In this document: one piece after another, positions 43,715-51,287 of the stretch | How the letters are laid out: each line of letters begins with the position of its first letter | How positions within the stretch are numbered: position 1 is the first letter of the stretch | DNA from: Phycisphaeraceae bacterium | GTDB lineage: Bacteria; Planctomycetota; Phycisphaerae; Phycisphaerales; UBA1924 | DNA: 64,000 nucleotides | Assembly (NCBI GenBank): GCA_019636535.1 | Contig: JAHBXK010000007.1 | Span: forward strand, 62,001 to 126,000 | Reading direction: 5' to 3' | Position numbers and translations under genes: made by a program | Notes under the pieces: generated by a model | Databases searched by the model: none | The model's input: the letters and a program-made list of their open reading frames with translations, nothing else | What the model was told of the DNA's origin: nothing

Positions 43715-46311
43715 GCCGCCACCCCCCTCTCCCCGCGCAGCACGTCCCCAACGGTCTCGCTCGTCCCACCCGTCACCGAGGCGTGCGAAGCCCTCCGCGC
43801 AAGCCCCACCTCCGCCACCGCCAGCACCAGCGCCGCGATCAGAAGCCGCAGCGCCAACGCCGAATCCTCCGCACGCTGTCCAAAGACCGACCGCACCGCC
43901 GCCGCCGCGTCCGGCCGATCTCGCTCCGCCGTCCCGACCGCGCCCGCGCGATCGCCCGGCCCGAAGAACGTCACCGCCAACACGCCACCGGCCCCCTCCG
44001 CTCCCACACCATCCGACGGGTCCAGCGTCCGAGCCAGCGCTGCCGCAACCGCGTCCTCGCTCTGCACCCCCACCCTTGATCCGCGCGTGTCCGGGTTCAC
44101 ACCAACCACCGCCGTCACCGCCCCCGCGTCATCAATCGCTCGAAACAACCCCGCGTGCCGCATCGGTGTCCGCGCAGCGCCCGTCAACGGATCAACCATG
44201 ATCCGCGCACCCAACCCCGCCGCATCCAGCCCCGCCCTCGACCCCCCACGCCCCGCGCTCCGATCTCCCGCCCCCGCGGAACTCGCTCCCGCGATCTGCA
44301 CCAGTTCAACGCTCCGCCGAGGCAACGGCGCAGCCAGCGGAAACACCCCTGCCGCAAAGACCGTCGGCGGTCGCGCCGCACCCACGCCCTGCCGAACCAG
44401 TTCCTGCATCAGCGGAACCATCAGCGGCCTCGCGGGAAGGTCCGTCCAGGCGGGATCCATCGCCAGCGAGCAATAGATCACCATCCCCGCTCGCTCGCCC
44501 CCATTCCCCGCCGCTGCGGGCGCTTGTCCCGCGTCCGCCCGCATCGCCGACGCCCACAGCACCGCCGTCCCGTCCTCGAGCGTCATCAACACGCCCCGCC
44601 GAAACGCGTCCAGATCGGCGCCGCCCGCCTGCGGCGGCAAGTGCCGAAACACACGAACCGGCCTGAGCAGTTCGGGAAGCTCACCCGCGATGATGTTCAA
44701 CAAACCCGCCGAATCGCCCGCGCTCCCTCCCCCATCCTCCGCACCCCCGCGTGCGCCGGACACCGCAAGCCGAAGCGAAGCACCCTGCTCCCCGCCACCG
44801 CCGGCACCCACCACCACCGCCTCGCGCGGCGCGCTCAGCGGCAACCCCAGCGTCTGCGAGAGTTGATCCGGCCACAGGTGCGTCGTTGCCGCCGACGGCG
44901 GGAACACCATCAGCAACCCCCCCGACTCCACAAACAGCCGCAGCCGCGACCACGACGCATCCGCCACCAGGTCCGGCCGCGTCACCATGATCGCGTCCAG
45001 CGCAGAAAGCCGCGCCGCATCGACCGCCGCCGGATCGATCTCCACCACCTCCACGCCCCCGGCCGCGCTCGTCGAGGCCTCTCCCGCCGCCGTCAGCGCC
45101 AGCCGAAGCCACTGCGACGCATCCAACCGATCCGCCCGAACTCGCGCCTCGAACCTCCGCGGAGCCACGATCCCCACACGCAGCGCCTGCCGAACCTCCA
45201 CCGGCCTCACAAACCAGTTGTCCGCGTCGAGCGAATCGTCGTCGATCCGCGCCCGCAGCACCGCCCCCGACTGTCCCGCCGTCATCTCACCCGCCACCGT
45301 CACCACCGCCTCAGCGCTCTGCTGACCCGCGTTCCATCGCACAACCGCCGAGCCCGACGGCCCATCCCCCTCAACCGCCCCCGCCGCGCTCAGCCGCAGC
45401 CGCACCGTCGTCGCGTCCGTTCCACCCCCGCTCCGCGCCAGCGCCACGCGCACCTGCTGCGCAACCACCTGCGCAGCGCTCGTGCCCCCGCCCGCAAAGA
45501 AAATCGGCCGCAGCGGCTCCACCGACACGACCGCCGTGTTCGCCGCGTCCGCGGGCGATCCGTCCGTGCTCACCAGCACCCGCGTCCCCACCGGCAGCGA
45601 CCCCACCGTCATCGCCGCCGAAAGCGCAGCCGAATCCGTCGCGTCGAACACGCCCTCCCGAAGATCCGAAATCACCACCACCACCGGCGGCGGCAGAGCG
45701 CTCGAGCCCGCCGCGGCACGATCCGCCCGCGACTGCTCCGCCACGATCGACAGCGCCCCAGCCAGGTCCGCCCGCGCATCCGTCGAAGTCAGTTCATCGA
45801 TCAGCCTCGCCACCGCCTCAAAGTCCGCCGACGCCGGCGTCACCAGGCCCTCCGCCGGCGACGCGAGCGTCACCACCGACACCCGCGCAGCACCGCCGCT
45901 CCCCACCGTCCCCGGCCGGGCGTCCGCCACCGCCGTCAACACCTCGCGCGCGGTCCGCTTGTGCCGCTCCAGCGCTTGCTCCTCGCCCCGTTCCAGCCGA
46001 GCCGTCAGCGAGTTGTCAATCAACAGGTACACCGTCCGCGGCGCGCCCCCGCCCACCGGCCCGAAGAACGACCCGACCACCGGCCTCGCAAGCGCGGCCG
46101 CCAACAGCGCGAAAATCAGGCACCGCGTCGCCAGCAGCAGCCATTTCTCGATCAGCAGCCGTCGCTGCTGACGCCGATACGCCTCCAAGAGAAAGCGCAT
46201 CGCCGCCCACCGCACCGGCCGTCGCCGTCGGTTCATCAACAGGTGAATCAGGATGGGTATGGCCACGCACGCCAGCCCGGCGGCGAGGAGACCCGGGTGC
46301 AGGAAGTTCAC
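43711..46311 (-). CDS. BatA-type aerotolerance/VWA membrane protein
   Basis: This 866-residue protein begins with the BatA N-terminal signature: MNFLHPGLLAAGLACVAIPI, a basic RRRRPVRW patch and a second helix LLLATRCLIFALLAAALARP. It continues into a VWA domain (DNSLT at 99-103, SVVTLASP, VVVISDLREGVFD). A C-terminal membrane helix ends the protein. The name comes from Bacteroides aerotolerance proteins; the molecular role is likely complex assembly. The start is GTG and has a weak ribosome site. Confidence 0.85.
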   Translation of the reverse strand: MNFLHPGLLAAGLACVAIPILIHLLMNRRRRPVRWAAMRFLLEAYRRQQRRLLIEKWLLLATRCLIFALLAAALARPVVGSFFGPVGGGAPRTVYLLIDNSLTARLERGEEQALERHKRTAREVLTAVADARPGTVGSGGAARVSVVTLASPAEGLVTPASADFEAVARLIDELTSTDARADLAGALSIVAEQSRADRAAAGSSALPPPVVVVISDLREGVFDATDSAALSAAMTVGSLPVGTRVLVSTDGSPADAANTAVVSVEPLRPIFFAGGGTSAAQVVAQQVRVALARSGGGTDATTVRLRLSAAGAVEGDGPSGSAVVRWNAGQQSAEAVVTVAGEMTAGQSGAVLRARIDDDSLDADNWFVRPVEVRQALRVGIVAPRRFEARVRADRLDASQWLRLALTAAGEASTSAAGGVEVVEIDPAAVDAARLSALDAIMVTRPDLVADASWSRLRLFVESGGLLMVFPPSAATTHLWPDQLSQTLGLPLSAPREAVVVGAGGGGEQGASLRLAVSGARGGAEDGGGSAGDSAGLLNIIAGELPELLRPVRVFRHLPPQAGGADLDAFRRGVLMTLEDGTAVLWASAMRADAGQAPAAAGNGGERAGMVIYCSLAMDPAWTDLPARPLMVPLMQELVRQGVGAARPPTVFAAGVFPLAAPLPRRSVELVQIAGASSAGAGDRSAGRGGSRAGLDAAGLGARIMVDPLTGAARTPMRHAGLFRAIDDAGAVTAVVGVNPDTRGSRVGVQSEDAVAAALARTLDPSDGVGAEGAGGVLAVTFFGPGDRAGAVGTAERDRPDAAAAVRSVFGQRAEDSALALRLLIAALVLAVAEVGLARRASHASVTGGTSETVGDVLRGERGVAA

Positions 46312-46378
46312 GGTGTATCGCCCGCCGTTGTGCCCATCTTCGCTCGCTCGTCAGTCGCTCACAATCCCCCGCCAGTGC

Positions 46379-46750
46379 TCAACGCCCCCGACGGGCACGA
46401 ACCAGCGGCATGATCTCGTCCCACTCTTCTCGCGTGATCGAGCCCGTCTCACGCACGCGACCGTCAACCGACGTGATCTTGTACCCGCGATCCAGATAGT
46501 AATAGTCCGCCTCCAGCCCCTTGCCCTCCCAGGCCTCCTCCGGCGGATCGTCCGGCAGGTAGTACCGCGTCCGACCCTCCAGTGTTTGCCCAACCGCGTC
46601 CGGCGGCCCGATCTTGTCGTTCAGTTTGTGATCCGGCATCCCCCGGTTCATCCGAGTGCCGTCCGTCGTCGTGATCGTGGCGCACCCCGCCGCCAACATC
46701 GCACCGATGCACACCGCCGCCGCAACCGCACCACCTTGTTTCCGTGTCAT
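46379..46750 (-). CDS. Small lipoprotein embedded in the VWA cluster
   Basis: These 123 residues have a lipoprotein signal with LAAGC lipobox (Cys23), followed by a short acidic domain containing a Tyr-rich strand (ADYYYLDRGYKIT). The ATG at 46750 overlaps the DUF58 stop as ATGA, so it is coupled to it. No family is recognised; a periplasmic-facing partner of the VWA proteins is possible. Confidence 0.7.
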   Translation of the reverse strand: MTRKQGGAVAAAVCIGAMLAAGCATITTTDGTRMNRGMPDHKLNDKIGPPDAVGQTLEGRTRYYLPDDPPEEAWEGKGLEADYYYLDRGYKITSVDGRVRETGSITREEWDEIMPLVRARRGR

Positions 46751-47814
46751 CCGAACTTGCTCCGTTTGATCTGCGCGTTCCGGCGTGACATGAAGGCCGC
46801 CATCGGCGGCCCAAGCCAATCGTGCGTGTTCACCCGTTGATAGTCGAAGCCCAGCGATCGCGTGATCCGCTCGATCGTCTCCAGGTGCTCCGCGAAAATC
46901 TCCCGATACGCCGACCGGATCGCGCGAGGGTCCACGCGCAATCGCGGCTCACCCTCCAACCCCTCGAACGGCGCCACCTGGTTCAAGTCCAGCGTGCGCT
47001 CCTGCTCGTCGATCACCTGCATCACGATCATGTCGTGCCGACGGTGCCGAACCCGCGCAAGCGCTGAGCGATACTCCTCCGGATCGATGAACAGGTCGCT
47101 CACCAGCGCGATCAGACACCGGTTCGTCAGTTTCGCCAGCGTCTGATCGACCACCCGCCCGAAGTTCGTCGGCCTGTCCACGGGCTGCGTCGACAGCGCC
47201 CCCACGATCTGCCGCCACGTGCTCATCGCGCTCGAGCGCTTCAACATCGCCCGAACCTCATCCGCAAAGACCACCAGCCCCACCCGGTCCCCCTGCCGCA
47301 GCGCCATGTACGACAGCGCGGCCCCCACCGCCGTCGCGTGGTCGAACTTCGACCAGTACGCCCGCCCGTCCGGCGACGCCGTCCGCCCCGCCCCCGACGC
47401 CTCCCCGAACGACCGCGAACCGAAGTCCATCGACCCGCTCGAGTCCACCATCACCACCAGGTCGAGGTTCGTCTCCTGCTGATACTGCTTCAGGTGCAGT
47501 TTGTCCGACCGTCCGTACACCTTCCAGTCCAGATGCCGCAGGTCGTCCCCCGGCACATACGGCCGGTGCTGCGCAAACTCCACGCTGAACCCCTGAAACG
47601 GCGACTTGTGTGCGCCGCTCATCACCCCTTCCACGATCATCTTCGCACGCAACTCCAGCGACCCAAGCCGCGCCAGCGTCTGCGGGTGCAGGTACAACTG
47701 CGCATCCGCCTCCGGCAACCGACCCGCCGCCGCGGCCGACGACGCCCGCGCGCCCGTCTCGGCCCTGCCGTCGGACTTGCCCTCTGCCCTGGTTGCTCCC
47801 GGCGTCTCGGCCAT
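46747..47814 (-). CDS. DUF58 protein with VWA-like fold
   Basis: This 355-residue cytoplasmic protein carries the family signature PYVPGDDLRHLDWKVYGR and a VWA-like fold (MVDSSGSM, YMALRQGDRVGLVVF, LSTQPVDRPTNFG, LIALVSDLF). DUF58 proteins usually act with a MoxR AAA+ ATPase, which is not in the window, and with BatA/VWA membrane proteins, which are directly downstream. The ATG at 47814 has GGAG nine bases upstream; an upstream ATG would prepend a low-complexity stretch. Confidence 0.88.
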   Translation of the reverse strand: MAETPGATRAEGKSDGRAETGARASSAAAAGRLPEADAQLYLHPQTLARLGSLELRAKMIVEGVMSGAHKSPFQGFSVEFAQHRPYVPGDDLRHLDWKVYGRSDKLHLKQYQQETNLDLVVMVDSSGSMDFGSRSFGEASGAGRTASPDGRAYWSKFDHATAVGAALSYMALRQGDRVGLVVFADEVRAMLKRSSAMSTWRQIVGALSTQPVDRPTNFGRVVDQTLAKLTNRCLIALVSDLFIDPEEYRSALARVRHRRHDMIVMQVIDEQERTLDLNQVAPFEGLEGEPRLRVDPRAIRSAYREIFAEHLETIERITRSLGFDYQRVNTHDWLGPPMAAFMSRRNAQIKRSKFG

Positions 47815-48118
47815 CCCTGCTTTCTCCACCCCCCGGTCCCCTCCCCGGCCGTCAATCCTACAGATCGGCTCCCCGCGGGACGCGGCGGGACGAAAACCCG
47901 CCCCCACGCCCGCCCCAAACCCCCACCCGTGCCTCATAGACCAGCCGACCGCCCATTCCCCACCGGCCCCCGGCCGTCGGTTCGCTCGCCGCACCCTTCC
48001 TGTTCGCCCAACCCCCCGGTTCGCGCACCTCGCCCCTCACCACCGACCCCTTCCAAGCAGCATCACGGGCGCGCAACCACACCCACCCCACATCATCATC
48101 CCGCACTCAACGCATTCC
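47815..48118. other. Intergenic region upstream of the DUF58 gene
   Basis: These 304 bases are pyrimidine-rich on the plus strand and hold no convincing gene. A 6-bp hairpin (GGCGGG at 47884-47889 with CCCGCC at 47897-47902) lacks a T-run. The promoter of the DUF58-led cluster should lie here but no canonical boxes are seen. Confidence 0.4.
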
Positions 48119-48520
48119 TCACCGCAGCGCCGACTCGGGCGCGAACGCCTCATCAAAGTCGAACACGCCGCAGAAGTCGTCAAAGCAGTCCCGCTCACCC
48201 GCCCGCAACTCGTTGCGGTCGATCAGCGCATACACCATCACGCCGAAATCGTCCGTCCTGCGCACGCCCCACTTGTTCATCACCGTCCGCGCAAGCATCC
48301 CGTACCGCTCGAGCGCCAGGTCGCGAAGCCCCAGGCACAACTGCTGCCCCGTCACGTGATACCGCTCGTCCGCAACGCGCGACGCGTCGCGCTCAACCTC
48401 GCCATGCACAGAGTTCACCGTGTGCGCCAAACCCTCGCGCACAAACTGGAACGCTTCTTCAGGAAACGCCGCCGCCCGAGAACGGATCGCGGCCCAATCG
48501 ACCTGTCTTTGACTCTTCAC
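48119..48520 (-). CDS. Minf_1886 family protein
   Basis: These 133 residues match the pattern of the small uncharacterised Minf_1886 family found in Verrucomicrobia, Planctomycetes and relatives: EAFQFVREGL, HVTGQQLCLGLRDLALE, NKWGVRRTDDFGVMVYALI and a C-terminal DDFCGVFDFDEAF. The GTG at 48520 has GGAG nine bases upstream and removes a non-conserved Gly-rich extension. The family function is unknown. It sits upstream of the DUF58 gene with a 304-base gap. Confidence 0.85.
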   Translation of the reverse strand: MKSQRQVDWAAIRSRAAAFPEEAFQFVREGLAHTVNSVHGEVERDASRVADERYHVTGQQLCLGLRDLALERYGMLARTVMNKWGVRRTDDFGVMVYALIDRNELRAGERDCFDDFCGVFDFDEAFAPESALR

Positions 48521-48683
48521 GCCCAGCAACTCCTTGCACACACGAGCGCCGCCACCCAACAGCGAGGCAGGACGAGACTTTAGGCTCCGCCTTTCCCGAC
48601 GTCGCAGAAATCAAGGTCCGAGAAACTCTGCTTCGGCGACGATCGCGCTCAGACTTGACTTCAACCACCCCCGCCACGCCCCC

Positions 48684-49433
48684 TCACGCGACCATGCCGA
48701 CTCCAACCGGGTTCCCCGCACGCCCACGCCCGGGTCTCCCCCCAACGCGCCGGCTGACGTTCGGGTTCCCATCCAGCACCCACCGCAACCGCCTCGACGC
48801 CCACGCGCCCGCGTAATCAACCCCGATCCGCGCCGCCCTCCGTACCCGCTCACCTCGCTCCATCCGCACCGCCGGCTCCTCCCCGCTCGGCTCGCCGATC
48901 CACACCGCTCCCGCTCGATTCAGGTCGTGCCCGTCCATCGCACGATCGATCCGCATCGCCTCGCACAATCGCGCTGGCCCCGAACACAACATCCGTTCCT
49001 TCATCGCCGGCCCGCGCGCCCCGCCATCCGATGCGCCCGCGCCCGCCCGATGCTCCCGCATCCGCGCCAGCCCCTCCACCGGCTCCAGCGCTCGCACCAG
49101 CACCGCCTGCGGGTCACCCGCGCTCGCGCACACCACGTTGAAGCAGTGATGCATGCCGTACGTGAAATACACGTACGCGATCCCCGCCCGCCCGTACATC
49201 GACTCGTTCCGCGCGGTCCGACGACCGCCGAACGCGTGCGACGCCCGGTCCCTCACGCCGACATACGCCTCCGTCTCGACGATCCTCCCCGCCATCCGCT
49301 CGCCCCCCGCAAGCTCACGCACCAACACGCACCCCAGCAGCCGCTCCGCGAGCGTCGCCGCGTCGACCTCGAAAAACGCTCGTGATAGCGGCCGAGACTG
49401 CAAGCGCCTCGTGTCACCGCCCAAGCCGCCCAT
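48684..49433 (-). CDS. mpg: DNA-3-methyladenine glycosylase (Aag/Mpg family)
   Basis: This 249-residue base-excision glycosylase removes alkylated purines. The family pattern is complete: LAERLLGCVLVREL, GRIVETEAYVG with the catalytic glutamate, DRASHAFGGRRTARNESMYG, and AYVYFTYGMHHCFNVVC. The ATG at 49433 has GGGGAG five bases upstream. A CCGATGC tandem repeat lies directly upstream of this ribosome site. The length fits the bacterial family (about 200) plus a C-terminal extension. Confidence 0.92.
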   Translation of the reverse strand: MGGLGGDTRRLQSRPLSRAFFEVDAATLAERLLGCVLVRELAGGERMAGRIVETEAYVGVRDRASHAFGGRRTARNESMYGRAGIAYVYFTYGMHHCFNVVCASAGDPQAVLVRALEPVEGLARMREHRAGAGASDGGARGPAMKERMLCSGPARLCEAMRIDRAMDGHDLNRAGAVWIGEPSGEEPAVRMERGERVRRAARIGVDYAGAWASRRLRWVLDGNPNVSRRVGGRPGRGRAGNPVGVGMVA

Positions 49434-49442
49434 GACTTCTCC

Positions 49443-49491
49443 CCGATGCCCGACTCCTGCTACCCGATGCCCGATGCCCGATGCCCGATGC
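49443..49491. repeat. CCGATGC heptanucleotide tandem repeat upstream of mpg
   Basis: Four perfect contiguous copies of CCGATGC occupy 49464-49491, with a further copy at 49443-49449 separated by a degenerate stretch. The array fills the gap between the ccsA stop (49500) and the mpg start (49433), so copy-number change would alter mpg leader spacing. It is not a CRISPR, having no spacers. Confidence 0.8.
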
Positions 49492-49499
49492 CTGCTTCC

Positions 49500-51287
49500 T
49501 CACGCATACGCGTGCAATCCCGGCAACAACAGATTCACCCCGAAATACGTCCACAGCATCACCACGAACCCCGCCACGCTCAACCACGCCGTCGTCAACG
49601 CTCGCTTCTCACCCGTCAGCGCAAACCGCAGGTGGATCACCACCAGGTACACGATCCACGTCACCAGCGCCCACAACTCCTTCGGGTCAAACGCCCACCA
49701 CCGGCCCCACGAGTGGTCCGCCCACCACGCCCCCAGCAGGATCCCCACGCCCAACGTCCAGAACGCCAACTGCAGCACGATCATCAGCGCCTTGTCAAGG
49801 TCCGCCAGCACCCGCGCTGGCCCCACCAGCGCTGCCTCGTCCTCGATCCCCAGCGCGTGCGCACTCACCTCCACCGGCGCCGGCATCGCTCTGCCCGCGC
49901 CGGCATCCCCACCCACCGCCGCCGACATCCGCGCCCCGCGCGTCGCGTAGTACGTCCCGAGATAGAACAGGCTGATCACAAACCCCAGAGAGATCAGCCC
50001 GTAACTCACCAGCACCGTCGTCACGTGATACTTCAGCAGCACGCTCGTGTTCAGGATCGCCGCCTCGCGCTCCACCCGCACACCGGGAATCCCCGTCTGC
50101 GTCGCCGTGATCAGCACCATGAACCCAACCCCCGCCGCCGCAGCGCCGAACAGCCACTGCCGCCGAACCAGCATGATCCCGAGCCCCACCACCGCCGCGA
50201 ACAGACTCAGCCCCGTCATCGACTCGAACTGGTTCTGAATCGCGAACCGCTCCGCGATGATGCACCGCGCCACAAACCCGAACGCGTGCAACCCCACCGC
50301 CGCGAACAGCGTCGTCACCCCCGCCACCGCCAGCCACTTTCTGCCGGTCCCGAACGCCAGCAGCAGAAACAGCAGGCTGAACGCGTACAGCCAATACCCC
50401 CACTCGAACGCGTTCGACCGGTTGTACGCCGATTCCAGCGCACGCCTCGTCGTCGGATAGAACTCCGCGTTGATCGCCGGCAGTTCCGCCGCCAGCACGC
50501 GGATCGTCTCGTTCGCCTTCGCCGCATCCCCCGCCCGCCACGCCGCGCCGAGTTCCAGCGCAGCACGCCCCGCCGCCGTCTCCGGCCCATACTCCGACAG
50601 GTGGTGCCACTCGATCTCCCCCGACGCGGGCGCCACCACCAGGTAGTTCCGCCAACTCTCCCGATACAACTGGAACGCCGTCCGCACGTCGCTCTGCCCG
50701 CGCAGCATCGGCTGATCCAGCCCCAGCCGCGACTCCACCTCGTCCCCCACTCGCACCAAATCCAGCGGCTTGAGCCTCCCCAGCCGCTTCCACCACTCGT
50801 GCTCCGTCGGGTCCGCGTACATCGCATCCAGATACGCCTCGCGCAGCGGCAGGTACCCCACGTGAATCAGCGGCTTGTCCAGGTAATACGCCGGGTCGAT
50901 CGCCAGATCGAGCATCGTGAACAACGGGTCGTACCGATACCGGTCCGTCTTCCCGTCCTCGCGAGACTTGAAGTCCATGAAGTCACGCCGACCCATGATC
51001 GTCGACACCGTCTCGCGCGCCAGCGTGTCCAGGATCTTCACACGCCCGTTGTGAAACACCGCAAGGTCCCGCAGCGGCCCCAAATCCACCGCGCTCGCGA
51101 ATGCGCGCTTCTCGTCCACGCTCAGCGTCCGCGACGAGGGCTGACCGAACGGATTGACCGCCTCCACCTGCGCAACCGCCTCGCGCTCGGGATGCAGGTT
51201 CCCCGCCGGCCCTTGCGCAAGCACAGCCGAACCGTTCACGCCCACCCCCGCCACCACCATCAACAGGCCGATCAGCCTCCGCATCAT
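49500..51287 (-). CDS. ccsA: Cytochrome c biogenesis protein CcsA/ResC
   Basis: CcsA is the haem-handling partner of ResB in System II cytochrome c maturation. The 595-residue protein has a signal/first helix, a soluble N-terminal region of about 280 residues, then about eight membrane helices with the haem-binding WWD-type motif HSWGRWWAFDPKE near residue 525. The soluble N-terminal region is an addition compared with a minimal CcsA (about 320). The ATG at 51287 overlaps the ResB stop as ATGA, after an AGGAG. It is transcribed after resB. Confidence 0.88.
   Translation of the reverse strand: MMRRLIGLLMVVAGVGVNGSAVLAQGPAGNLHPEREAVAQVEAVNPFGQPSSRTLSVDEKRAFASAVDLGPLRDLAVFHNGRVKILDTLARETVSTIMGRRDFMDFKSREDGKTDRYRYDPLFTMLDLAIDPAYYLDKPLIHVGYLPLREAYLDAMYADPTEHEWWKRLGRLKPLDLVRVGDEVESRLGLDQPMLRGQSDVRTAFQLYRESWRNYLVVAPASGEIEWHHLSEYGPETAAGRAALELGAAWRAGDAAKANETIRVLAAELPAINAEFYPTTRRALESAYNRSNAFEWGYWLYAFSLLFLLLAFGTGRKWLAVAGVTTLFAAVGLHAFGFVARCIIAERFAIQNQFESMTGLSLFAAVVGLGIMLVRRQWLFGAAAAGVGFMVLITATQTGIPGVRVEREAAILNTSVLLKYHVTTVLVSYGLISLGFVISLFYLGTYYATRGARMSAAVGGDAGAGRAMPAPVEVSAHALGIEDEAALVGPARVLADLDKALMIVLQLAFWTLGVGILLGAWWADHSWGRWWAFDPKELWALVTWIVYLVVIHLRFALTGEKRALTTAWLSVAGFVVMLWTYFGVNLLLPGLHAYA

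Noticed and set aside
42296-46413. Two very long plus-strand frames opposite the VWA and BatA-like genes
   Set aside because: Both are Arg/Pro-rich and low-complexity, and the minus strand shows clear VWA and BatA motifs.
47884-47902. A hairpin before the DUF58 gene as a terminator of the Minf_1886 gene
   Set aside because: The stem is only 6 bp, has no T-run and lies over 200 bases past the stop codon.
49443-49491. The CCGATGC array as a CRISPR
   Set aside because: Units are contiguous, 7 bases long and have no spacers; no cas genes are present.
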